DNA from: Gryganskiella cystojenkinii
Lineage: Eukaryota; Mortierellomycota; Mortierellomycetes; Mortierellales; Mortierellaceae
Assembly: GCA_015852425.1 (NCBI GenBank)
Contig: JAAAIG010000290.1
Span: forward strand, 1 to 23,982
Direction: 5' to 3'
DNA: 23,982 bases
Both the position numbers and the translations under genes were made by a program. This document shows positions 10,073 through 19,054 of this stretch, piece after piece; position 1 is the first letter of the stretch, and each line of letters opens with the position of its first letter. The notes beneath the pieces are model-generated. The model worked only from the letters and a program-made list of their open reading frames with translations. It had not been told where the DNA came from and did no database searches.

Positions 10073-11371
10073 ATGTTGTCCGTCAAAGATCAGATCAAGG
10101 CCCTTAACAACAATCTCTCCAACAAAAAGAATGCAAAGGAGAGCGCGACTCACCTGATTGTAAGAAAGACAAATAACCCTCACAAAAAAAACTCGCAAAC
10201 CTTTCCAACACCTGTTTTGTCCACTACAAACGCGTGAAAACAATCGAATCTTTATATCCCGCTTTTTCGACTTTTTCTCGTGTAGAAAGATGCCAAGGAT
10301 GTTACAGACGAAGTCTTGGAAGTCGAGGATCGCAAGGCACTTTACTTGCTTCAGTGCGAGAACTGTGTTTATACCGTCCAGGGCAAGCCCATCAAGCTCT
10401 CGATCGGTAAGTGGGCACAAACACACTCGACCTTTTTTTTATATTTTTTATTTGCAAAAATAGATGAATTTGAATTCTTTTCACTTGAGCCAACCTCTTC
10501 CTTTCTATTTTGAAACCGGCTTCGGAAAACATCTTAGAAAAGTGCAAGAACCTCACGATCAAGATCGAGGGCAAGGTTTTGACGGGTATGGTCGATATCT
10601 GGAAGAGCGAGAACATTATCTTGGACGTAAGTATTACCCACTCGCCTTTCAATTTCTCTCCAAGCAATTGCACTTTTAGAACCAAAGAACTCCTTGAGTT
10701 CGATGGACCTTGACCAACTGGGCACTCCTTCTTAACCTACCCCTCTGCTATTTCATCGTTTTGGCAGTTTGACCGATCTGTGTCCGTGTTCCAGATGGAC
10801 AACATCAAAACCATTTCAATCAGAATGCCTGATGCCGAACATTTCGGTTCCATGGTCTGGGCCGGTGTCGAGGACATCAAGCTTCACCTTGGTAAGTTTT
10901 CCCGTCAACAGCCATTATCGAGCACAATATGAAAGGGAAGAGATGCTCCTACACAGGCCAGACAAGAGACATTAACCAGTTCTTGTATGGGCCGTTACAT
11001 TTTGAATAGGCGACGATGTTCATGAATTGAGTTACAGTCAGTTACAGGTCAGGAACCCCGAGCTTCGTCCAGAGACTGACCAGTTCAAGACCACGTTTGT
11101 CAATGGCAGTGCCAAGACGGAAGGTAAAGCCTAGTATCCCATCCCATCCTCCCCTATGCTGCTATAGAAAAGTCGAGGAAGTCGTTGTCAGGAATTGACA
11201 AGATCTCCATTGTAAATCCATTTTTTTATGCTGATAGCTATTGTCCGCCTCGAGAACGGATACCCAGCAACACGCGCTGAAGAAGCAAGTTTCCAAAGAA
11301 TGGAAAAGAAGAAGGATGAAGTACTGCGCGGTGCTCCAGCCGAGAACGAGGACGAAGAAGCGAATGAGTAA
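10073..11371 (+). CDS. Stand-alone CAP C-terminal (C-CAP/cofactor C-like) domain protein
   Basis: Exons 10073-10159, 10286-10406, 10538-10626, 10768-10891, 11010-11123, 11238-11371; phases 0, 1, 0, 1, 1; 222 aa. Residues 1-42 are charged and helical. Residues about 47-180 form a beta-helix-type C-CAP domain: repeated short strands (LYLLQCENCVYTVQGK, LSIEKCKNLTIKIEGK) and the closing segment DQFKTTFVNGSAKTEAIVR, which parallels EQFKT.F...K of adenylyl cyclase-associated proteins. Full-length CAP/Srv2 (about 470-550 aa) also has an N-terminal helical domain and a WH2/proline region; both are absent and nothing upstream could encode them. In CAP this domain binds ADP-actin and promotes nucleotide exchange, so an actin-monomer role is likely but not proven. 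The last about 35 residues are Lys/Glu-rich. Confidence 0.8.
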
Positions 11372-11929
11372 TCAAGTTGAAAGGCGCGAAACTCGCAGGT
11401 CCAGGTAACATCATATAAACTTGCCGCAGGCCTATTCTTCGAATCCAGTTCAAACGACAGCAAAGCAATGGAGAGCAAACGAACGTCAACTGTCAATAAA
11501 AACATAAAAAGTGCCGTAGTCAATTTGACGCACTCACAATTGGTCATCCTCAAAGCGCCACCAATTATTAATTTTTCCACTGACAGCGCAACCCTTAAAA
11601 GTGCTTCTTTTTCTTGCACATTGCATTTTTCTCATTCGTTCTTCACTCTCCATCAAACCATTGCACGTTTTCTTTCACCCACCCTGCAGCCTCACATTCC
11701 CTCGAAACAGCAACCCTTCGAATCAACCCGATGTATTCCACCAGCCTTTGCTAGCAAAATCACCTACAAGCAACAACATCTTTACCATCGCCTCCATCCC
11801 TGACTAGAACAAACATTACATTTCTTTCATCCCTTGTACACTCTTCTGACCGTAACGTTTCTGCACATCAGACCTAATTAGCGCCAACGTTCTTCTCCTC
11901 TCCTCCCTACTCAAATCCCTTATTACACT
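11372..11929. other. 3' region of the CAP-C gene and promoter of the Smr gene
   Basis: The first about 130 nt are 3' untranslated region ending near an AATAAA. From about 11590 to 11929 the + strand is C/T-rich with A/C patches, the leader of the following gene. Open frames on both strands here lack family resemblance and overlap real exons or leaders. Confidence 0.55.
11495..11500 (+). terminator. AATAAA polyadenylation signal, CAP-C gene
   Basis: AATAAA 124 nt past the stop codon at 11371, on the coding strand. Confidence 0.5.
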
Positions 11930-14832
11930 ATGGATCCCCAAGAAAAACTCGAGGTAAGGAAAAGTTGAATTACTTTGAATAGTATGCGCATCCAAGGGAA
12001 CAACAGACCAAAGTGTTTGCTCCGAACAAAGCGAGATAAAGGCAGCATAATTCCTGACAAAAAAACCCCCGGCGGAAAACAATCAACGCCGTCTTCTTCC
12101 TTTTTTTTGACTTTTATTGTACTGCACCTTATATTAGGCAATGTTCTGCCCTCGTTTGGATTCTGCGCTGGTCGCATCTATTTACCATGATCTGGGCGAT
12201 TTCAAGGCCTGCGTACCCATCCTCTCTGCGCTCGCATCCGCCGCCGGCCCTTCTTCCGAGACGGACCCTCAACCTCAACCCCTCAGCAGCAACACGCCAG
12301 GATCAAACAGCAACAACAACAACAACAGCATCAACACGAACAAAAAATCGGCGGGAACAACAGTTGCCAACAACAACAACAGAAATAAAAAGATCCCACC
12401 ATCGAACGACAAGAATATTTTGATTTGGAGTGAGCAAGTTGCAAACTCGACGTCGGATAAGCCTGCTTCATCCGGTTCATCTAAAGGTTACAAGCAGGGT
12501 CAGATCACAAACTCCTCAGCCTATCGAGCACCTGTCGTGCCCTCATCAGCCACATCAACATCATCCCCACAAGCTCCTGCACAAACAACAGCAGCGGCAT
12601 TACCGCCACCGAAAGCTGCGTTCAGAGCGCTTCGCAACCCGAACTTTGTCCGGAACAATGGGTTGCCTGCAGGTATGGAGCCGCCTCCACCTCCTCCCAT
12701 GCCAGGGGCGTACCCAGAAGACCTGGATGAAGTGGCCGACCAGGACGAAGATAGCAACGACGACTTTGAAAACGACACGGTATCCTCACCTGCACCGCCA
12801 CCTCAACTAGAGCAACCACCACCACAAGCCAAGAAAAAGAAAAACCGGAGACCGAAAAGGTCCAACAACAACAAGAACAACCAAACTCCCGATCCAGACA
12901 GAACACCATCCAGTCCGAAACAACCACGCGGGACGTGGAAAAGAGAACCGACTGGCAGTACGGGACCCTATGAGGAGGAAAAGATCCTGGATCAGTTTTC
13001 AGTATTGGATCTCGGGGCTTTGCAATCTCTGCCCGACAAAACAGGGGACGACAATGATGATAACGATGATGAGGAGGACGAGGATGATGGTGAGGACGCC
13101 GACGATGCGGCGGGTGGGGACGATATCAGCAGCACCTATTCCGGCAATACCAGCAAGAGCAGCGGTAGTAACAACAACAACTCAAGCAGCGGCATCAGTG
13201 CAGAAGAACTCGAGTTCTTGAAAAGTTGCTTCCCAGACCATCAGCATTCGGATGAGTACCTCGCTCAGGTTTTTAAGGACAGTCGCAGAGATCTCGAGGC
13301 AGCCGTGGAGTTGATCCTGAGTCGAATGTTTTTGGAAAACGAGCAAGTTGAGACTTCTTCATCTGGTTCAGGTTCCTTGATTTCCATGGGGTCCCAGTCA
13401 ACCACTTCCACCGTCAACTCAACAGGAGGTTCACTCGACGACGCCTTCTTCCAGGGTGTTCAAAAGTCCAAAAAGACGCCCAAAGGCACGAGCGGATATG
13501 AACCTGCTTGGGGAGGGGCCGGCGTCAAACCCAAGGCACCCATCGTCATTCCAGGGATCACGGATCAGAACGACCCCCTATTGAACGCGATCGAACGTCA
13601 GGACGAGTTTTTAATCCCGGAAGCCAACGAGTGGGCGACATTCGACCACCAAATCTCGATTCTGATGAATATCTTTCATACCGTCCCTCAAAAGATCATT
13701 GTCTCGGAATACCACGCGAACGGAGCCCAACTATTTAAGACGGTCGAGAGTCTCGAGAATCGACTGAAGCGAGAAAACTACGCGGGTACCGCTCAAGGAC
13801 GTCAACGACAGAGTCAATTCGATGTCAACCTTGCTCAACTCATGGAGATGTTTCCAGATCATAGTGCCCAGGGTCTGAAAAAGATGCTTGTCTACAATGC
13901 AGGAAACGTTCAGGATGCCATGAACGCTGTCTTGGCCGCAGATCTGTCTCGAGGCGAGCGGGTACATCATCAACAGCAACAAAAGAACGGAAAACGTGGG
14001 ACCACTATCCCATTTGCGGCCGATATCCGTTACGCAGATAAGGCCGTGACGGTCGCTACCTCCACGAGTGCAGGAACAACCCGTCTTCGAACTTTACCCT
14101 CGACCAACAACCCTTTCCCGAATGGACCAAAACCGTTCCCCAACACCCTTTTGGATAAATCCAATGCAGAGCTTTACAATGACGATGATGATCCTGTATG
14201 GTGTCGTCAACGAGCGCATGAAGTGTTGGAACAGAGAAATGCATTGTTCCGCAAAGCTGCCAAGGCTTATCAGGCAACCAAAGGAAAAGGGCCCGGCATG
14301 GGAGGGATCGCGGCTTATTATGCGGACGAGGGCAAGAAACTGGATATTCAGGGCAAACAGTTGCATATGCGTGCAGCGCGTGCAGTCGTTCAGCAGCATC
14401 GGTAATTTTTGTTTCTTTTCGATTCACAAGATAGAGTGTTACTCTGCGGAGAAATTTGGATGTGACACATTGAGCAGACTCTAACGCGTGCATGTGTCGA
14501 TACTCGCTCTTGCTTCTTTACATCTTCTACACAGTATCGAGAACAATGATCCAAACTTGGTAGACTTGCATGGATTGACGATCGCCGAGGCTCAAACAGT
14601 GGTTCGGGAGGCGGTCACGCAATGGTTTTCGCGTTCGACCATGCAGGCGTCCAGGATCGCGGCGAAACCGTTAAGGATCATCTGTGGTGTTGGTTCTCAC
14701 TCCAAGGACAGGATCGCTCGACTCTACCCAACCATCCTGAATCTGTTGATGAAGGATGGCTGGCGATGTGAGGCGAACAATGGCGTCATTATCGTCAAAG
14801 GTGTCTCCAAGATTATGCCTGGAAAGAAGTGA
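11930..14832 (+). CDS. CUE-DUF1771-Smr protein, Cue2-like ribosome-associated endonuclease
   Basis: Exons 11930-11953, 12138-14401, 14535-14832 (phases 0 and 2), 861 aa. Order: CUE-like helical segment about 14-45 (LDSALVASIYHDLGDFKACV); Asn/Gln/Pro-rich linker with an acidic run near 311-340; CUE domain about 361-405 (FLKSCFPDH); second CUE about 568-612 (LMEMFPDH); DUF1771 about 692-757; Smr domain about 770-855. Smr keeps the catalytic D-x-H (D773, H775 in VDLHG) and a GxGSHS loop (814-819), with Arg 822/825 available. Yeast Cue2 (two CUE plus Smr) cleaves mRNA on collided ribosomes in no-go decay; metazoan relatives are NONU-1 and N4BP2. The same job is expected here. The last exon supplies the whole Smr domain; without splicing the frame stops at 14403. 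The first exon is 24 nt. Confidence 0.88.
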
Positions 14833-14928
14833 CGATACTCTTTTCCCCTGCAGCTAACAATCTGCTTGGTCATTCCCTTACCCGAGGCGATCACATTTTT
14901 TTCTTTTTTCTTTTTTTTTGGTCAAAAA

Positions 14929-14934
14929 AATAAA
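14929..14934 (+). terminator. AATAAA polyadenylation signal, Smr gene
   Basis: AATAAA in a T- and A-rich context 97 nt after the stop codon at 14832. The convergent H2A.Z gene ends at 15173, so both 3' ends share about 340 nt; no exact AATAAA for H2A.Z was found in it. Confidence 0.45.
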
Positions 14935-15172
14935 ACTAATCTATTTTTTCAACTGACGTCTGGCACTCGTCCCTTTTTTTCTTCTGTACAAAATAACTGG
15001 GGTTTCATTGTTGTTGTAAGTTGGGTTTTGGCGGGAAGGAAGAATTTTGCGCTACAGGACTATAAAAAAATACGATTGGAGCAGAGAAGCGAGTAGCGGC
15101 AAGAGTTGTAGGGCGCGAGGCACGAAACTTTGAGAAAATGCTTTGATTTTTTTGTTTTGTTTGTTTGTTTTT

Positions 15173-16579
15173 TTAAGGAACCATCTTCTTCTGACCCTTC
15201 TGAGTCTTTGACAGAAGCGCCTTGTGAATATGCTATAAGATCACAGAAAAGAGGGAATGAAGGAGAAAGTCAGCAGTCGCACATATTTGATACCACAACG
15301 TTCAAAAACAAAACGAAGAAATATATATAGGTCTTCTCCGAGTATCTTACAGGAAGAACACCACCTCCGGCGATGGTGGCACGAATCAATGAATCCAACT
15401 CCTCATCACCACGGATAGCGAGTTGAAGATGACGAGGCGTGATACGCTTGACTTTCAAATCCTTGGTCGCATTGCCTGCCAACTCGAGAACTTCGGCCGT
15501 CAAGTATTCCAGAATCGCAGCAGAGTAAACAGCGGCCTTGGCACCGACTCGGACATGGTTCTGAGTACGATCCTTCAAGTAACGGTGAATACGGCCTACG
15601 GGGAACTGTAGAAAGTGAAAGGAAGAGCGAGGTTAAAACACTGGTGTCATTTCATATTTCGAGAATTTCTTTTTCACTGTGAAATCGAAAAAAAAAAAAT
15701 CGGACGGTACCTGAAGACCAGCACGAGCAGAGCGGGAAAGTGCCGGGATCTTCTCGCGACGCTTCTCTGTGCTCTTTGTCTGGGCAGCGGCGGTGGCGTC
15801 GGTTCCGAGGTGTGCATCAGCCTAGACAAAGGGGTTGGATAGAACAAGAAGAAAAAAAGGGGGGAGAACGGAAGAGGAAGTTGTGTTAACTTTTTACGCG
15901 TCGCGAATTGTAAACAATACGATGCTGGCTACGGGTGTTGAATGGCAAGAAGAGGGTGCAAAAAACAGGAGCGGAATTATGAATGATTCGTGGCGGAAGA
16001 GAGTCGCGTCTAGTGTTGCTGTAGTTGTTCCTTTTCTCTTTGGCTCTCCGTCTCCCTGTTCCTTGTAGAAAATAGTGATGTTTCCATGGGACGCGCCTTT
16101 GCTCTAGACAGCAGTCGAGATGGGTTGCTTATCTCTGTCGCGTGTCATTCGAAAGGCAAAACAGCAAAATGAAAAAAAGGAGGAGCAGATGAGGTAGATC
16201 TTCAGGTCTCGTCTTCGTCGTCAACGTCGTGTTTTTTTTCCAGATCCCGTGGTCATAGGCCTCCTCAAGAAGTATAAAAGAGACCCTTCTGGCGAATCGC
16301 AAAAGAGTTGTTTGCTGCGCCAAAAAAGACCCTTTCTTTTCTGAGTCATAAAAGGATTGATTCAGACTGATGTTTGTTGATGCCGCGAAAAAAAATCATA
16401 TTTTTTTGGTGCTGTCCCTAGGTCAGTTTTTGGTGTTCGCCGTGTTTTGTTATTTTTCTTTTGTCGAGGGCGATGAACAAAGGTCGTGGGTTGAGAGCAT
16501 AATTGCCAAGGATGGTGACAATGTTTAAACAAAAAAAAGAAGAGAGATATCTCATAGGACTACAACGAGTCCTTACCAT
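15173..16579 (-). CDS. Histone variant H2A.Z
   Basis: Nucleosomal H2A variant placed at promoters by SWR1-type remodellers. Minus-strand exons in order: 16579-16577 (ATG only), 15821-15711, 15605-15351, 15232-15173; all phase 0; 142 aa. The fold begins at [19 protein letters not shown] and has the H2A.Z hallmarks [37 protein letters not shown], the acidic patch DEELDSLI, and GGGVLPHIHKALL. The last exon ([19 protein letters not shown]) is recovered only by splicing; reading through the donor gives a false end. The 37-residue N-terminal tail has few lysines and no Gly-Lys repeats, unlike usual H2A.Z. Intron 1 is 755 nt, far longer than others here. The ATG-only exon is the least certain part: it rests on ATG followed directly by GTAAGG and a leader-like sequence before it. 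Confidence 0.93.
15822..16576 (-). other. Long first intron of H2A.Z
   Basis: 755 nt between a GTAAGG donor right after the start codon and a TTGTCTAG acceptor behind a strong pyrimidine tract. I scanned the minus strand for an extra Gly/Lys-coding exon and saw none. On the + strand a TATAAAAG lies at 16273-16280 with no gene behind it. Confidence 0.6.
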
Positions 16580-16944
16580 GATGTGTGTGATTGGATGTGA
16601 TTGATGATGTGAAAAGAAAAAAAGAGATGGAAAAAGTGAACCGATTATGAAAAAAGGGAACGGTGCGTTTTTTTTGGTGGATGTCGATGTTGCGGACTGA
16701 CAGGGAGAGGGAGTGCAGAGTGGATGTAAAGAGAAAAAGTGAGGAAATAAGAAAAATTTTGTACGGTTTTTGTTTCTGTACGGTTCAAATCATTTGGCCG
16801 AACAGAGCGATTCACTTACGGGGCGTAAAGACCAAACCCAGTGATCCAGACCCTTGGTACCTAAGCCACCGTCTTTATTAAATTTCTTGGTAAATTAAAA
16901 GTATGATACTCTCTTCTTTTTCATATACTCCTAGGGCTTACCTT
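16580..16944. other. H2A.Z leader/promoter region
   Basis: On the minus strand the sequence just upstream of the ATG is C/T/A-rich with CA-repeated motifs and T-runs, fitting a leader. No clear TATA box; an AATAAAG-like motif about 290 nt upstream is weak. No coding sequence recognised. Confidence 0.45.
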
Positions 16945-18262
16945 GCTTGTATTGGTTGTGACGGAAGTTGTCGCGAAAGAAGTCGTTCTTGAACTTGCCA
17001 GATCCCGAGTTATGGTCTTGAGCTTGGGTGTCACCCTTCCTCTCGAGTTCACATGATCTTTGTCTTGATCTTCTCCCCTGCCATGGACATGGATCCGCTT
17101 TGTCACCCCTTCTCGTGTTCCGCTGCTGCTCGAACCCTATTACGGTTCTCCACAGCAGTTTTCCGTTGAGAAACGTCATCAGAACCATGCATACGCTGCA
17201 ATGCGCTCAGGAAGAATGATACATTCTTGGTGTCTGGTTTCTGGAATCCAATGAACACCATAATCAGTCGCTGGATCTCGGCAAGCTCTATCACGTTGAG
17301 TGTCAGCAATGGAAGAGTCTTTCTCAGCGTTCCGTGATGTCAACGCCAACGCATTGAGGTAACTCAATGACCTTGTAGACCTCCTTTACCAACCGATTCA
17401 TCGGACTTGCATACTCCTGATAACTCTCGGACTTGTCACGACCGGTCGACCTCTGCAGGCTTTTCCAAGGACGTGAGTGCACTGTCTACCCATACCTGCT
17501 TTTATCAATCCCACGACCACTCGCCATTCTTGTCCTTCTGATTGGCCGCTCCGAATTCGTCTTCGGCCTTCTCATCCAAGTAGGCGAGTAAAAGAGTAAA
17601 AGGGCGCGGCGACAGATTCTGTTGAAGTAATCTTTTCCTAGCTTGTGAATACCGACTGTACCGAATCGATGGGGTAAACAATCTCACCTTCGTGATGATG
17701 GACCCCATCTTTTTTTCGCTCTCCCGCGCTAAGATTTCCGACGACGCTGTCGTACAATTCATTGCTGACGTACCGCGGGTATTCTGCTGTGATCTCCACT
17801 CTCAGCTCCTTCTCTTGGGCTTGATGTCGATCTTTGCATCGACGCTCTGGACATGTACGTCCTGTTTGGTGCCCAAAGCTTGATCAATACCATGGACAAT
17901 GGACGTCCAGTGTCGATCTGGGTTTGCAACGATTCTTTCTTGACCACCTTCTGCTGAATACGCCGTCTCAGCTTCTCTGGGGCCGATTGTTCCGTGGGAG
18001 ACCTCGTCAGGACCATCATCCCAGCGAGTTCTAAGGACATCTTACCCAGGTTCCATCATGGAAAGGAGCGTACCACAGGCGACGTCTGGAGTGAGAGCCG
18101 GATAGACTCCGTCTGGTTCCTCTCTCTCTATCTCCATATCGACATCAATCTGGGTGGCGATACGTGGTTCCGCCGGTTGGTTAATTGTCAGAGTTTTGGG
18201 CCCAACCTGAACATTAGCCGCATCAACATGCCGCATTGGTCACCATCAACTGAATTTTCACT
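16945..18262 (-). pseudogene. Decayed coding remnant, possibly retroelement gag-like
   Basis: The minus strand shows a succession of protein-like open segments that hop between frames with no usable splice sites: 18236-18042, 18040-17759, 17814-17638 (no Met; contains EITAEYPRYVSNELYDSV), 17762-17505, 17443-17324 (contains ESYQEYASPMNRLVKEVYKV), 17309-17103 and 17188-16931. They overlap or abut head to tail, have ordinary protein composition and end in a charged Asn/Lys/Phe-rich stretch. This is what a single gene of about 400 codons looks like after several frameshifts. I do not recognise a domain; there is no zinc knuckle, protease or reverse transcriptase. Gag of an LTR element is a guess from length, composition and a lone position between genes. 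No long terminal repeats were noticed. A badly sequenced living gene is the alternative. Confidence 0.5.
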
Positions 18263-18902
18263 CATCACGCTTCAATAACAAATACAATTGTTTTTGATAT
18301 GTAGCGTCAACTTGTATGAACAATGCTGCGTATGTTGTATTGAAAACGACCTTACAGCAGAAACATCTCTTTGGAGATAAAGGACCATCTTTTGTTTCTC
18401 CTCAGGCCATCATATTCGCAGCGAAATAAGAATCAACGGTCGAGGCTAGAGTGTCCGGGAGCAGGGTCAAGCTCTTGGACCGCTGCATATAGCTTCTCCA
18501 ACCTTTTTCTTTTAATCTTTTTTCTTGCGATCTTTTTTTATTTTATTTCTGTGATCTGTTCATCGCGCAAGTAAAAAAAAAAAAAGAGAAAGGATTTTGT
18601 CCAACGCCATGGACCTCAATAGGATAGTGGACGTCTCCTGTAATGCGTCTGAGCGTGTTAGGTACGAAGACAAAAGTCGACGCAAACAAACAAAACAATT
18701 CGAGCAGGACAATTTTGAGCGCAACGCACCGAAACGTGGGAGGGGTTGTGCTACCACAAGAAGAGGTTATTGAACGGCTCTCCTTTCTTCTCACCTTTCT
18801 GTTTTAATCCTTTGAGGTTCCTTTTTTTTAATCTTCTTCTTTTGTCCTCAAAAACCCTCGCTCACAATCCTCACAGTGCGATATCGCCCTCAAAACTCTT
18901 CA

Positions 18903-18909
18903 TTTATAA
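18903..18909 (+). promoter_or_regulatory. TATA-like element of the F-box gene
   Basis: TTTATAA about 150 nt before the ATG at 19055. Its position downstream of the alternative ATG at 18746 supports the later start. Confidence 0.4.
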
Positions 18910-18949
18910 CCCATCCCTCTACTCTTACTCTGCAAAGCGCAAACACATA

Positions 18950-18988
18950 CACGCGCACGCACACACACACACACACTCTCTCTCTCTC
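18950..18988 (+). repeat. (AC)n(TC)n microsatellite
   Basis: Imperfect ACGC/ACAC units passing into a perfect AC run and then a TC run, in the leader of the F-box gene. Likely polymorphic in length. Confidence 0.85.
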
Positions 18989-19054
18989 CACTTCCTTCCT
19001 TCGTTCTTTCATTTGCCTCTCCTGCTCGTTCTACCACCATTTTCAATCTTAGAG

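Larger units (their letters stand above)
18263..19054. other. Intergenic stretch and leader of the F-box gene
   Basis: 18263-18745 holds no credible gene; short open frames on both strands (18371-18574 +, 18543-18794 -) show no motif. From 18775 the + strand is T/C-rich and contains a TATA-like TTTATAA and an AC/CT microsatellite. The frame of the F-box gene stays open back to an ATG at 18746, but its product there is His/Thr/Ser/Leu/Phe repeats read from the microsatellite and pyrimidine tract, so I treat it as untranslated. Confidence 0.55.

Noticed and set aside
9508..10107. 199-codon + strand open frame
   Set aside because: It overlaps the start of the CAP-C gene in another frame, is built largely from oligo-T/oligo-A reading, and shows no motif.
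11188..11619. 143-codon minus-strand open frame over the end of the CAP-C gene
   Set aside because: Shadow of exon 6, intron 5 and the 3' region; no motif.
14056..14493. 145-codon minus-strand open frame over the Smr gene
   Set aside because: Shadow of the DUF1771-coding exon; composition and motifs support only the + strand.
15270..15578. H2A.Z ending with [10 protein letters not shown]
   Set aside because: That end is intron read-through from a GTAAGA donor; the true C-terminal exon lies at 15173-15232.
18746..19054. N-terminal extension of the F-box gene from an upstream ATG
   Set aside because: The extension reads the microsatellite and pyrimidine leader as His/Thr/Ser/Leu repeats and lies before the TATA-like element.
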